From: Streptomyces alboniger
GTDB lineage: Bacteria; Actinomycetota; Actinomycetes; Streptomycetales; Streptomycetaceae
Direction: 5' to 3'
Assembly: GCF_008704395.1 (NCBI RefSeq)
Contig: NZ_CP023695.1
Span: forward strand, 5,146,001-5,210,000
DNA: 64,000 bases
Shown piece by piece: positions 1 through 9,520 of this stretch (the stretch's first letter is position 1; each line of letters starts with the position of its first letter). The notes below the pieces were generated by a model. It was not told the DNA's origin, made no database searches, and was given only the letters and a program-made list of their open reading frames with translations. Made by a program: the position numbers and the translations under genes.

Positions 1-258
1 GCCCCGCGCACCCGTACACGCGCGGCCTGCTCGACTCGATCCCGCGCCTCGACCAGAAGGGCCACGAGCTCTACGCGATCAAGGGCCTGCCGCCCAACCT
101 GCTCAAGATTCCCGGGGGTTGCGCGTTCAACCCGCGCTGTCCCAAGGCGCAGGACGTCTGCCGCACGGAGGTTCCGGCCCTGGTGCCGGTCACCGAGCAG
201 GACGGCGCTCAGCTGCCGGGCCGCGGCAGCGCGTGCCACTTCTGGAAGGAGACGATCC

Positions 259-266
<8 letters not shown>
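1..266 (+). CDS. Oligopeptide ABC transporter ATP-binding protein, DppD-type (3' end only)
   Basis: This is the C-terminal part (about 87 residues, reading from base 3) of a peptide-importer ATPase; the start lies left of the window. The visible part has the Oligo_HPY-type tail: an AHPYTRGLL motif and then cysteine-containing segments ([19 protein letters not shown]). It closely matches the end of the complete DppD-type gene at 13125-14159. Its stop overlaps the start of the next ATPase gene by 8 bases, so the two are translationally coupled as the usual DppD/DppF pair. The ATP-binding core is not in the window. The family call is safe; the transported peptide is unknown. Confidence 0.9.
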
Positions 267-1416
<1,150 letters not shown>

Positions 1417-1432
1417 CGTCACCGGCCTGTGG

Positions 1433-1490
1433 CCTGTACGAGTGCCGGCCTCCAGCCTGTACTAGTGCCGACCTCCGGCCTGTACGACAC
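1433..1490. repeat. 23-bp direct repeat, about 2.5 copies
   Basis: Two adjacent 23-base units (1433-1455 and 1456-1478), both beginning CCTGTAC and containing AGTGCCG, differ at only a few bases. A third partial unit begins at 1479. The array sits between the stop codon of the ATPase gene and its terminator hairpin. No function is evident. Replication slippage in untranslated 3' sequence is the simplest explanation. Confidence 0.8.
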
Positions 1491-1529
1491 CGAAGGCGCC
1501 CCCAGCCGACAAGGCTGGGGGCGCCTTCG
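1491..1529 (+). terminator. Strong intrinsic-type terminator hairpin
   Basis: A perfect 17-bp stem (1491-1507 paired with 1513-1529) encloses a 5-base loop. It lies 75 bases after the DppF-type gene and before the sigma-factor gene. There is no long U-tract, which is normal for Streptomyces terminators. Confidence 0.9.
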
Positions 1530-1530
1530 T

Positions 1531-1606
1531 GTGTAACAAGCCGCGGTCACCGAGCGTGTAACTGTCAGAGGCAAGCGAAAGCGCGCGGTACAGACGGGGG
1601 AACACG
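1531..1606 (+). promoter_or_regulatory. Leader of the SigE-family sigma gene, with paired GTGTAAC motifs
   Basis: The 76 bases between the terminator and the sigma-factor start contain the heptamer GTGTAAC twice (1531-1537 and 1556-1562), 25 bases apart. A GGGGGAACAC purine-rich stretch lies just before the ATG. The spaced repeats could be promoter or operator elements for this operon. This is inference from pattern only. Confidence 0.35.
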
Positions 1607-2140
1607 ATGGCGACGCGGTCGGAAGGCTCTGCGGATTCCGCCGAGTTCGACGCGTTCTACGCCGCCACCGCCAAGCGCCTGGTCGCCACGGTCTATGCCA
1701 TGACCGGGGACCTGGCGGAGGCGGAGGACGCGGTGCAGGAGGCGTATGTACGGGCCTGGCAGCGGTGGGAGCGGCTGACCGGGGAGGGTGATCCGCTGCC
1801 GTGGGTGCGGACAGTGGCGTCGCGGCTGGCCATCAGCACCTGGCGGCGGACACGGAACAGACTGCGGGCGCAGCTACGACACGGCGCCGCCGCGGACGCC
1901 CCGGAGCTGTCGCCGGACCGGGTGGCTCTGGTGGCCGCCCTGCGCCAACTGCCGCTCCAGCAAAGGAAGGCGGTGGTCCTGCACCACCTCCTGGATCTCC
2001 CGGTGGAGCAGGTCGCCCGGGAGACGGGCTCCACCAACGGCGCGGTCCGCACCCGGCTGAGCCGGGCCAGGAAGGTCCTGGGGGAGCGCCTGTCCGACAC
2101 ATCCGCACACACTGCCGAGGGGACGGCCAGCCATGGCTGA
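1607..2140 (+). CDS. SigE-family ECF RNA polymerase sigma factor
   Basis: A 177-residue extracytoplasmic-function-type sigma factor. Region 2 (residues about 12-85) has the FDAFYAAT start, the LAEAEDAVQEAYVRAWQRW core-binding helix and the WVRTVASRLAIS segment. Region 4 (about 105-160) ends in a helix-turn-helix (LPVEQVARETGSTNGAVRTRLSRAR). The length and the YAMTGDLAEAEDAVQEAY pattern fit the actinobacterial group annotated as SigE family, which is distinct from the classical sigE. The next gene overlaps its 3' end by 8 bases and encodes a single-pass membrane protein. A sigma/regulator pair is therefore likely. Its regulon is unknown. Confidence 0.9.
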   Translation: MATRSEGSADSAEFDAFYAATAKRLVATVYAMTGDLAEAEDAVQEAYVRAWQRWERLTGEGDPLPWVRTVASRLAISTWRRTRNRLRAQLRHGAAADAPELSPDRVALVAALRQLPLQQRKAVVLHHLLDLPVEQVARETGSTNGAVRTRLSRARKVLGERLSDTSAHTAEGTASHG

Positions 2141-2804
2141 GGTCGAGGAACTGCTGGACGAGGTCACCGTACGGATGCCGAGCGGCGCGGAGCTGCGGGC
2201 GAGGGGCCGCAGGCGGACGGTGCGGCGGCGGGCGGCGCTGGTGGCCGCGGCGGTGGCGGTCACCGGAGGGGCGCTGGCGACCGCGGCGCTGGCCCGGGGC
2301 GGCGAGGGCGGCCGGGACATACGCCCCGCGGCCACACCCACGAAGAACCCCTTCTCGGTGGGCGGCATGGTGCGCCTGCTGCCCCCGGAGCGGATGCCGG
2401 CCGACGGGAAGTGGCAGTGGAGGGGCGACGAGGAGGAGGCGACGGAGAACCACCCGCTGCCGAGGGTCGGGGGAAGCGACAGCTGCCCCGCGTCGTACGC
2501 CCCGCGGTCGGCGCCCGATCAGATCCAGTACGGCGCGGAGTACTCCAGCGACAAGGGCGCCACGGCGCGGCAGCGCGTCACCTCGTACGACAGCGGGGCC
2601 GTCGCGCGGCGCGAGGTCGCCCTGCTCGAAGAGGCGCTGACGGAATGCGGCCTCCGACGCCACGGCAAGGGAGCGGCCGGCTACTGGTCGGGTACGACAG
2701 AGTCCTCTTCGTGGCTGCGGGTGGAGTTCGAGCGCTGGGGGAAGTGGGTCTCCGTGGTGGAGGTGGAGGCCGAGGAGCCGGCGAGGGAGGGGGCGTCCTC
2801 GTAG
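2133..2804 (+). CDS. Single-pass membrane protein coupled to the sigma factor (candidate regulator)
   Basis: A 223-residue protein of no recognised family. Residues 1-31 are a short, Arg-rich cytoplasmic segment, residues about 33-54 form one membrane helix (ALVAAAVAVTGGALATAALA), and the remaining 165 residues are extracytoplasmic, with two cysteines (CPASY and TECGLRR). The start overlaps the sigma gene by 8 bases, and this topology is typical of genes that sit behind SigE-family sigma factors. It has no zinc-anti-sigma HxxxCxxC motif, so anti-sigma function is inferred from position only. The extracytoplasmic part could be a sensor. Confidence 0.75.
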   Translation: MAEVEELLDEVTVRMPSGAELRARGRRRTVRRRAALVAAAVAVTGGALATAALARGGEGGRDIRPAATPTKNPFSVGGMVRLLPPERMPADGKWQWRGDEEEATENHPLPRVGGSDSCPASYAPRSAPDQIQYGAEYSSDKGATARQRVTSYDSGAVARREVALLEEALTECGLRRHGKGAAGYWSGTTESSSWLRVEFERWGKWVSVVEVEAEEPAREGASS

Positions 2805-2913
2805 CCGCCGGGGCCCCCGGCCCCGACGGGCCCGTCGACTCCTATGCCTGCGCGCAGGGGTGCACGCGCCGCAGGACCCGGACCGAGCCGCCCGCGCGGC
2901 AGGGCCGCTCCGG

Positions 2914-2960
2914 AACCGGCCCCGCCCCCCGCTCGGGTCAAGGGGGAGGGCGGGCCGGTT
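2914..2960. terminator. GC-rich hairpin between convergent operons
   Basis: An AACCGGCCC arm (from 2914) pairs with GGGCCGGTT (ending 2960) in a bulged stem with a C/G-rich interior. It sits between the sigma operon and the convergent ATPase gene that ends at 3020, so it could terminate transcription from both sides. Confidence 0.6.
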
Positions 2961-3019
2961 ACGCGACGGGCCCGGTGCGCGGGCGGCTGGAGGTGAGGTG
3001 GGCCCGGTGCTGAGGCCGC

Positions 3020-4060
<1,041 letters not shown>

Positions 4061-4086
4061 TGTCGTGAAGTCCCGTCTCTTGTACG

Positions 4087-5139
4087 TCAGTCGCGTCGGT
4101 CGGCGGTGCGCGCGCCGCGCCCGGCGGTGCCCGCGAAGTCCGCGAAGTATTCCGACCGCTGCTCGTCGGTGAGGTGGCAGGCGGCGCCGCGGCCCGCGGT
4201 CAGTTCCAGGAGCGGCTGCTCGCCCGAGCAGCGCCCGCCGCCGACCTGCTCGGTGAACGCGCACCGCGGGTGGAAGCGGCACCCGGACGGCGGGTTCAGC
4301 AGGCTGGGCGGCGTGCCGGGGATGGGCGACAGGGGCACGTCCACCGGGCCGTCCAGCGACGGCATGGAGCCCAGCAGGCCCCAGGTGTACGGGTGCTGGG
4401 GGGCGCGCAGCACCTCCTTCTTCGTGCCGCGCTCCACACACCGCCCGCCGTACATGACGAGGACGTCGTCCGCGATGTCGGCGATCACGCCGAGGTCGTG
4501 GGTGATGAAGATGATCGACGTGCCGAACTCCTGCTGGAGGTCCTTGAGCAGGTCCATGATCTGGGCCTGGACCGTCACGTCGAGCGCGGTGGTCGGCTCG
4601 TCGGCGATCAGCAGCGTCGGGTTGCAGACCAGCGACATCGCGATCATCGCGCGCTGGCGCATACCGCCGGAGAACTGGTGCGGATAGTCGTCGACGCGCA
4701 GGTCCGGCTGCGGGATGCCGACCTTCGTCAGCATCTCGATCGACCGGTCCCGCGCCTCCTTCTTGGAGGCGCCGGTGTGCTTGCGGTACGTCTCGCCGAT
4801 CTGCCGGCCGATGGTGTGGTACGGCGACAGCGAGGCCAGGGCGTCCTGGAAGATCATCGCCATCTTGTTGCCGCGGAGCTTCTCCAGCTCGCGCTCGGTG
4901 GCGGTGAGAAGCTCCTGCCCGTCGAGCAGGATCTCGCCCTCGATGGCCGTGCTGTCCTTGTGGTGCAGGCCGAGGATGGCGAGGTTGGTGACGGACTTGC
5001 CGGAGCCGGACTCGCCCACGATGCCGAGGGTCTGGCCCTTCTCCAGGTCGAAGTCGAGGCCGTCCACGGCCTTGACCACGCCGTCCTCGGTGGAGAAGTG
5101 GACGCGCAGGTCGCGTACGGAGAGGAAGGGGGTGCTCAT
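4087..5139 (-). CDS. bldKD: Oligopeptide ABC transporter ATPase, BldKD/DppD-type
   Basis: A 350-residue ATPase of the reverse-strand importer. It shows Walker A (GESGSGKSV), the Q-loop region IFQDALASLSPY, the signature FSGGMRQR, Walker B ([10 protein letters not shown]) and the H-switch (FITHDLGV). The HPYTWGLL motif and CRFHPRC follow, as in DppD/OppD proteins. It would pair with the ATPase at 3020-4060 to drive uptake through the permeases at 5152 and 8095. It begins 12 bases after the permease gene, so it is cotranscribed. The symbol is assigned from gene order. Confidence 0.88.
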   Translation of the reverse strand: MSTPFLSVRDLRVHFSTEDGVVKAVDGLDFDLEKGQTLGIVGESGSGKSVTNLAILGLHHKDSTAIEGEILLDGQELLTATERELEKLRGNKMAMIFQDALASLSPYHTIGRQIGETYRKHTGASKKEARDRSIEMLTKVGIPQPDLRVDDYPHQFSGGMRQRAMIAMSLVCNPTLLIADEPTTALDVTVQAQIMDLLKDLQQEFGTSIIFITHDLGVIADIADDVLVMYGGRCVERGTKKEVLRAPQHPYTWGLLGSMPSLDGPVDVPLSPIPGTPPSLLNPPSGCRFHPRCAFTEQVGGGRCSGEQPLLELTAGRGAACHLTDEQRSEYFADFAGTAGRGARTADRRD

Positions 5140-5151
5140 GATTTCCGGCTC

Positions 5152-6132
5152 CTAGGCGAGGCGCACGCGCGGGTCGATGAGGGCGTAGATCGCGTCGACG
5201 AGGATGTTGAAGACGACGATCGCCGTGGCGGCGACGAGGACGACACCGAGCAGCACGGGCAGGTCGCTGGTCTGGACCGCTCGGACGGACAGGTCACCGA
5301 TGCCGTGCAGGGCGAACGTCTTCTCGGTGATGATCGCGCCGCCGAGAAGGACACCCAGGTCGAGGCCGAAGATCGTGACGATCGGGCCCATCGCGCCGCG
5401 CCAGGCGAAGCGGAAGAAGACCGAGCGGCCGGAGAGGCCCTTGGCGCGTGCCGTGCGGACGTAGTCCTCGCTGAGCGTCTCGACCATCTGGGAGCGCGTC
5501 ATACGGGTGTAGTTCGCCGTGAAGATCAGCGACAGGACCATCCAGGGGATCATCAGGCCCGAGAACCAGGCGCCCGGATCCTCGCTGATCGAGGTGTACT
5601 GCGGCCGGTCCAGCCACTTGAGCTGGTACGTGAAGAGGTAGACGGCGAAGACGCCGACGACGTAGATCTGGAGCGAGGACGCGACCAGCGAGGCGGACGA
5701 GGCGATCTTGTCGATGGCCTTGCCCTGCTTGCGGGCGGCCAGCATGCCGGTGCCCACGCCGAAGACGACGAAGACGAGGGCCGCGCCGAGCGAGAGCGAC
5801 ACGGTGGTCGGGAAGCGGTCCAGGATCGTGCCGAGGACGGGCTCGCGGTTGCGGAACGAGTAGCCGAGGCAGGGCGCGGGGCAGTTGCCGAACGAGGCGT
5901 AGTCGCGGCCGACGAACAGGCCCTGGAACCAGTGCCAGTACTGCACCGGAAGTGAATCGGCGATCCCCAGGTTGTGCCGCACCAGGTCCAGCGTCTCGGG
6001 GGAGCAGACCTTGCCGCAGGCGAGTCGTGCGGGGTCGCGCGGGGCGGCGTAGAAGAGGAAGAAGACGAGAACGCTGATGATCAGCAGGATCACCGCGCCA
6101 CCGGCGATGCGGCGAAGGAGGAAGCGGAGCAT
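5152..6132 (-). CDS. bldKC: Oligopeptide ABC transporter permease, BldKC/DppB-type
   Basis: A 326-residue integral membrane protein of the DppB class. It starts with the MLRFLLRRIAGGAVILLIIS membrane anchor, then a large loop (residues about 31-95, with cysteines at CGKVC and CPAPC), then five further hydrophobic segments. The ATPase-contacting EAA region reads ETLSEDYVRTARAKGLSGRS. It forms the channel with the permease at 8095. A hairpin at 6173-6209 separates it from the lipoprotein gene, which probably lowers its expression relative to that gene. Confidence 0.9.
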   Translation of the reverse strand: MLRFLLRRIAGGAVILLIISVLVFFLFYAAPRDPARLACGKVCSPETLDLVRHNLGIADSLPVQYWHWFQGLFVGRDYASFGNCPAPCLGYSFRNREPVLGTILDRFPTTVSLSLGAALVFVVFGVGTGMLAARKQGKAIDKIASSASLVASSLQIYVVGVFAVYLFTYQLKWLDRPQYTSISEDPGAWFSGLMIPWMVLSLIFTANYTRMTRSQMVETLSEDYVRTARAKGLSGRSVFFRFAWRGAMGPIVTIFGLDLGVLLGGAIITEKTFALHGIGDLSVRAVQTSDLPVLLGVVLVAATAIVVFNILVDAIYALIDPRVRLA

Positions 6133-6172
6133 GGCAGTTGGTTTTCCTGACGGATGCCGTGGGTGAGGAGGG

Positions 6173-6209
6173 GGCGGGGCGGCCCTCCCTGAGGGAGTTC
6201 CGCCCCGCC
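6173..6209 (-). terminator. Intra-operon stem-loop after the lipoprotein gene
   Basis: A perfect 10-bp GC stem (6173-6182 with 6200-6209) sits in the 91-base gap between the substrate-binding-protein gene and the permease gene. A hairpin here commonly lets a transporter operon make more binding protein than membrane subunits, by partial termination or 3'-end protection. That role is inferred. The second importer has a similar hairpin at the equivalent place. Confidence 0.7.
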
Positions 6210-6223
6210 TCTGGGGCCGGTCG

Positions 6224-8008
6224 TCAGGCCTTGACGTAGGTCTTGTAGATCAGCGTCGCGGCGAACTGCGGGTCGTACTGTGCGCCGCCGACCTTGGAGC
6301 CGTGCAGGTAGAAGCGGCGCTGGTAGGTCTCCGGGATGATCGGCACGACCTCTTCCATGATCCGCTTGTCCAGCTCGGCCCAGGCCTTGCCGGCCTCCTT
6401 CTGGTCCGTGATGACCGCGTTCTTCTTGATCGCCTCGTTGATCCAGTCAACATCGGTCTGCGAGATGTTGTTCTGGCCGTCGCCGATGGCGTCACCGTCG
6501 AAGAGCGGCTGGATCAGCGTGTAGGCGGTCGGCCAGTCCGGGGACCAGCCGAACCACATCACGTCGAACTTGTTGTCGATGCGCTGCGCCTGGTCGTAGT
6601 AGTCCGTCGAGTTGAGCGGCTTGATGACCGGGTCGAAACCGGCGGCCTTCAGCGCGTTCTCGATGACGACCTTGGTCTTGTCGTACGTGGGGCGCTGCGG
6701 GAAGGCGTAGACGATCTTCTGCCCGAGCTTGCCGGCCTTCTTGAGGATGGCCTTGGCCCGCTCCGGGTCGCCGGCGGGCTTCTTCAGCTTGCCGAAGACG
6801 TCGAACTTCTCGCGCCCGATGATGTCGGGGCTGAGGATGGTCGTCGCCAGGTCACCGGCCGACTCGCCGCCGTAGATGCGGCGGATCTGCTCCAGCGGCC
6901 AGGCGATGTTGAGCGCCTTGCGCACCTCGACGTCGGTGATGCGCTTGGTGTTGATGGCGTAGTAGTACGTGCCGGAGGACAGGCCGTTGAAGGACCGCTT
7001 CTTGACGTCCGGGTTGGTGAGCACCTTCTGCATGCGCTCGGCCGGGATCTGCTCGTAGACGGCGATCATCTGCTGGTCCTTGCCCTGGTCCGCGATGAAG
7101 CGGTCGCAGGAGGCGAGGCCCGTGGGGCCGAACTCGAACTCGAAGTTGTCCGGGTAGGCGTTGCGGATCGGGTCGGTCTTCGGGTCCCAGTGCTTGTTGC
7201 GCGTAAACGTCAGCGACTTGTCGATGGAGCGGTGCTTGACGATGTAGGGGCCGCAGGAGAACGGCTTCTTGTCGTACTTCTCCTTGGTGTCGTGCTTCTC
7301 GGGCACGGGGGAGTACGAGGTCATCGCCAGCGTGAAGTTGAAGTCCGGGCGGGCTTCCTTCAGCTTGAAGGTGATCGTCTTCTTCTTCTTGTCGGTGACG
7401 ATCGAGTCCAGGTGGTCGCCGCCGTACGGGCCCTTGTACGCCTCACGCCACTTGGAGCCCTTGCCCGTCAGCGCCATCTGGACGTACGAGGCGCCCTCGG
7501 TGATGAACGGGGCCCAGGAGCGCTCGATGCCGTGGCGGACGTCCTCGACGGTCAGCTCGCTGCCGTCCTGCCACTTCAGGCCGTCCTTCAGCGTGAAGGT
7601 CCAGGTCTTGTTGCCGTCGGAGGCCTTGCCCGTGTCGGTGGCGAGGTCGCCGACGAGGGTCATCTTGCCCTTGGCGTCGATGTAGTAGCCGGTGAGGGCA
7701 CGGGCGAAGAGGTGGGCGACCGAGGAGTTGTACGCGAAGTAGATGCGCTGCGGGTCCATGTGCGACACGTCGTCCTCGGCGACGGCGTAGATCGTGCCGC
7801 CCTTCTGTGCACCCGGGACCTCGGGCGCGGGGCCCTTCGAGTCCTCCGCGGTGCCGATCTCGACTTCGGCGCCCGTGTACTCGGTGGCGCCACCGTGGTT
7901 TCCGCTCTTGCCGCCGCCGGAGCCGCCGCTGCTGCACGCCGAGAGGACCATCGATCCGCCCGCCGCGACCGAGGTCGCGACGACGAAGTTTCTGCGGGAG
8001 AGAGACAT
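6224..8008 (-). CDS. bldKB: Peptide-binding lipoprotein of the bldK-type importer (Tat-type signal)
   Basis: A 594-residue substrate-binding protein of the SBP_bac_5 family. The N terminus reads SRRNFV, a twin-arginine motif at residues 4-9, then a hydrophobic stretch and a lipobox ending LSAC, followed by a Ser/Gly-rich linker. It should be exported folded by Tat and lipid-anchored outside the membrane, where it captures oligopeptides. The open frame extends upstream to 8353, but the twin-arginine leader fixes the start at 8008. It lies second in the operon, between the two permease genes, which is the bldK order. S. coelicolor BldK imports a peptide signal needed for aerial growth; that role here is inferred. 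Confidence 0.88.
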   Translation of the reverse strand: MSLSRRNFVVATSVAAGGSMVLSACSSGGSGGGKSGNHGGATEYTGAEVEIGTAEDSKGPAPEVPGAQKGGTIYAVAEDDVSHMDPQRIYFAYNSSVAHLFARALTGYYIDAKGKMTLVGDLATDTGKASDGNKTWTFTLKDGLKWQDGSELTVEDVRHGIERSWAPFITEGASYVQMALTGKGSKWREAYKGPYGGDHLDSIVTDKKKKTITFKLKEARPDFNFTLAMTSYSPVPEKHDTKEKYDKKPFSCGPYIVKHRSIDKSLTFTRNKHWDPKTDPIRNAYPDNFEFEFGPTGLASCDRFIADQGKDQQMIAVYEQIPAERMQKVLTNPDVKKRSFNGLSSGTYYYAINTKRITDVEVRKALNIAWPLEQIRRIYGGESAGDLATTILSPDIIGREKFDVFGKLKKPAGDPERAKAILKKAGKLGQKIVYAFPQRPTYDKTKVVIENALKAAGFDPVIKPLNSTDYYDQAQRIDNKFDVMWFGWSPDWPTAYTLIQPLFDGDAIGDGQNNISQTDVDWINEAIKKNAVITDQKEAGKAWAELDKRIMEEVVPIIPETYQRRFYLHGSKVGGAQYDPQFAATLIYKTYVKA

Positions 8009-8094
8009 GTGGCTACCAACCCTGAGTGTCGTGAGAAGAGGAGCGGAGGAAACGGCCCGGCACCGCCCCGTCGCGGGTGCCCGGCCCGGGAGTG

Positions 8095-9120
8095 TCAGCG
8101 TTTGGTCTTCGGGTCCAGTGCGTCGCGCACCGAGTCGCCGAGGAGGTTGAAGGCGACGACGAAGATCACCATCGCGATGCCGGGGAAGGCCATGTACGTG
8201 ATGTCCTGCTCGTACACCTCGGAGGCGCGCTGGATCATCACGCCCCAGTCGGGGGTGGGCTCCTGAAGGCCCACGCCCAGGAAGGCGAGTCCGGCCTCCG
8301 CGGTGACGAACATCGGCAGCGCGAGCGTGGCCTGGATGAGGATCGGCGTCCACAGGTTGGGGAGGAGTTCCTTGAAGATGATCCGGGCCGGCGAGGCACC
8401 GGTCACCTTCGCGGCCTCCACGAACTCCCGCTCGCGCAGGGCCAGTACCTCACCGCGCAGCAGACGGGCGATGGAGGCCCAGCCGAAGGCCGTCATCACC
8501 GCGATCAGGCTGGTGACGGTCAGCCACGTAGGCGTCTTGTCCTCCGGCGCGACGACCACGGAGATCATCACCGGCCAGAAGGCGATGAAGAAGAGCGTCG
8601 AGGGGAAGGCGAGGAGGATGTCGATGACCCGGCCGATGAAGTAATCGGTCTTGCCGCCGAGATACCCGGCCGTGATGCCGACCGCGATGCCGATGAGCGT
8701 CACCAGGATCGTGGTGGCGGCGGCGATCAGCAGCGAGTTGCGCATGCCGTACAGGAGGAAGGTCAGCACGTCGCGGCCGAGTTGCGGCTCGATACCGAAC
8801 CAGAACTCGCCGTCCATGCCGCCGTTCGGCTTGATCGGGTAGCTGAACTCGTTGAACAGGCTCGGGTCGTTCACCCCGTACGTCGTGTACGGGTCCTTGC
8901 CGTAGAGCTTCGAAATCAGTGGCGCGCCGAGCGAGATGGCGAAGAAGAAAATCACCACACATGCGGCGATCACGCCCGACTTGTCCCTCTTGAAGCGGGA
9001 CCAGGCAAGCCGACCCGGCGAACGGCCCTCGCCGCCCTGCTTCTTGGGCGTGGAAGGGATGCCGTCGGTTTTTTCCGTCACTTCAAGCGTGGCGGCAGCG
9101 GCGGGAGTTGGCGAGGTCAT
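8095..9120 (-). CDS. bldKA: Oligopeptide ABC transporter permease, BldKA/DppC-type
   Basis: A 341-residue DppC-class permease, first gene of the reverse-strand operon. A 45-residue charged cytoplasmic tail precedes the first membrane helix (about 49-68). An extracytoplasmic loop with the conserved GIEPQLGRDVL motif (about 109-119) follows, then five more helices. The EAA motif (REFVEAAKVTGASPARIIFK) is at 231-250. A permease placed before the lipoprotein gene is unusual among Opp operons and matches bldKABCDE. Transcription should start in the 400-bp divergent region to its right. Confidence 0.88.
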   Translation of the reverse strand: MTSPTPAAAATLEVTEKTDGIPSTPKKQGGEGRSPGRLAWSRFKRDKSGVIAACVVIFFFAISLGAPLISKLYGKDPYTTYGVNDPSLFNEFSYPIKPNGGMDGEFWFGIEPQLGRDVLTFLLYGMRNSLLIAAATTILVTLIGIAVGITAGYLGGKTDYFIGRVIDILLAFPSTLFFIAFWPVMISVVVAPEDKTPTWLTVTSLIAVMTAFGWASIARLLRGEVLALREREFVEAAKVTGASPARIIFKELLPNLWTPILIQATLALPMFVTAEAGLAFLGVGLQEPTPDWGVMIQRASEVYEQDITYMAFPGIAMVIFVVAFNLLGDSVRDALDPKTKR

Positions 9121-9520
9121 GGCGCTCCAGGCCCGGAGGGGTCATCAGGATTCCGCAGGACAACCAGCACCTACGGGGCTATGCGCGACTTTCGCAAGGC
9201 GTTTCCCACTCGGTCAATGAATGTTCGGTCGACTTGAGGTGCTCTTGGGATCCTTGACCAGAGCTTTACGAAATGAAGACCTTAGCATTGCCTTGGTGTA
9301 ATCAAGCGTGATGGACAAGAGGGGGTCAGATGGGGCAAGACCGGCAATGAGTCCGATATTCGGGCGCGGGCGTCTCGGAATGCGTACATCCGGATGGGCT
9401 GGACCTCATACGGATGGGCGGGGCCTCATACGGGTGGGGTAAATATGCGGTTAATTCCATCCGAGGCGATATTTGGCGATAAGTGAGCCACGGTGTGACA
9501 GCCCGGAACAGGAGGACTCC
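9121..9520. promoter_or_regulatory. Divergent regulatory region between two peptide importers
   Basis: About 400 bases separate the bldK-type operon (left, reverse) from the second importer (right, forward). GC content is clearly lower than around it, notably at 9195-9310 and 9438-9490, as expected for promoters. It holds the 20-base direct repeat at 9391-9440. A GGAGGA ribosome-binding site at 9511-9516 sets the start of the rightward gene. No promoter could be assigned with confidence. Confidence 0.6.
9391..9440. repeat. 20-bp direct repeat, 2.5 copies, in divergent promoter region
   Basis: Unit 1 (9391-9410) and unit 2 (9411-9430) share 18 of 20 bases, each starting CGGATGGGC and ending CCTCATA. 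A half unit continues at 9431-9440 (CGGGTGGGGT). Repeats spaced 20 bases apart fall on nearly the same DNA face, as expected for cooperative regulator binding. They lie about 80 to 130 bases upstream of the lipoprotein start. Confidence 0.75.

Noticed and set aside
4061..4441. Extended N terminus for the ATPase at 3020
   Set aside because: The extra 127 residues are antisense-like Arg/Pro-rich sequence overlapping the upstream ATPase gene; the family start MSSTTPTPLL is at 4060.
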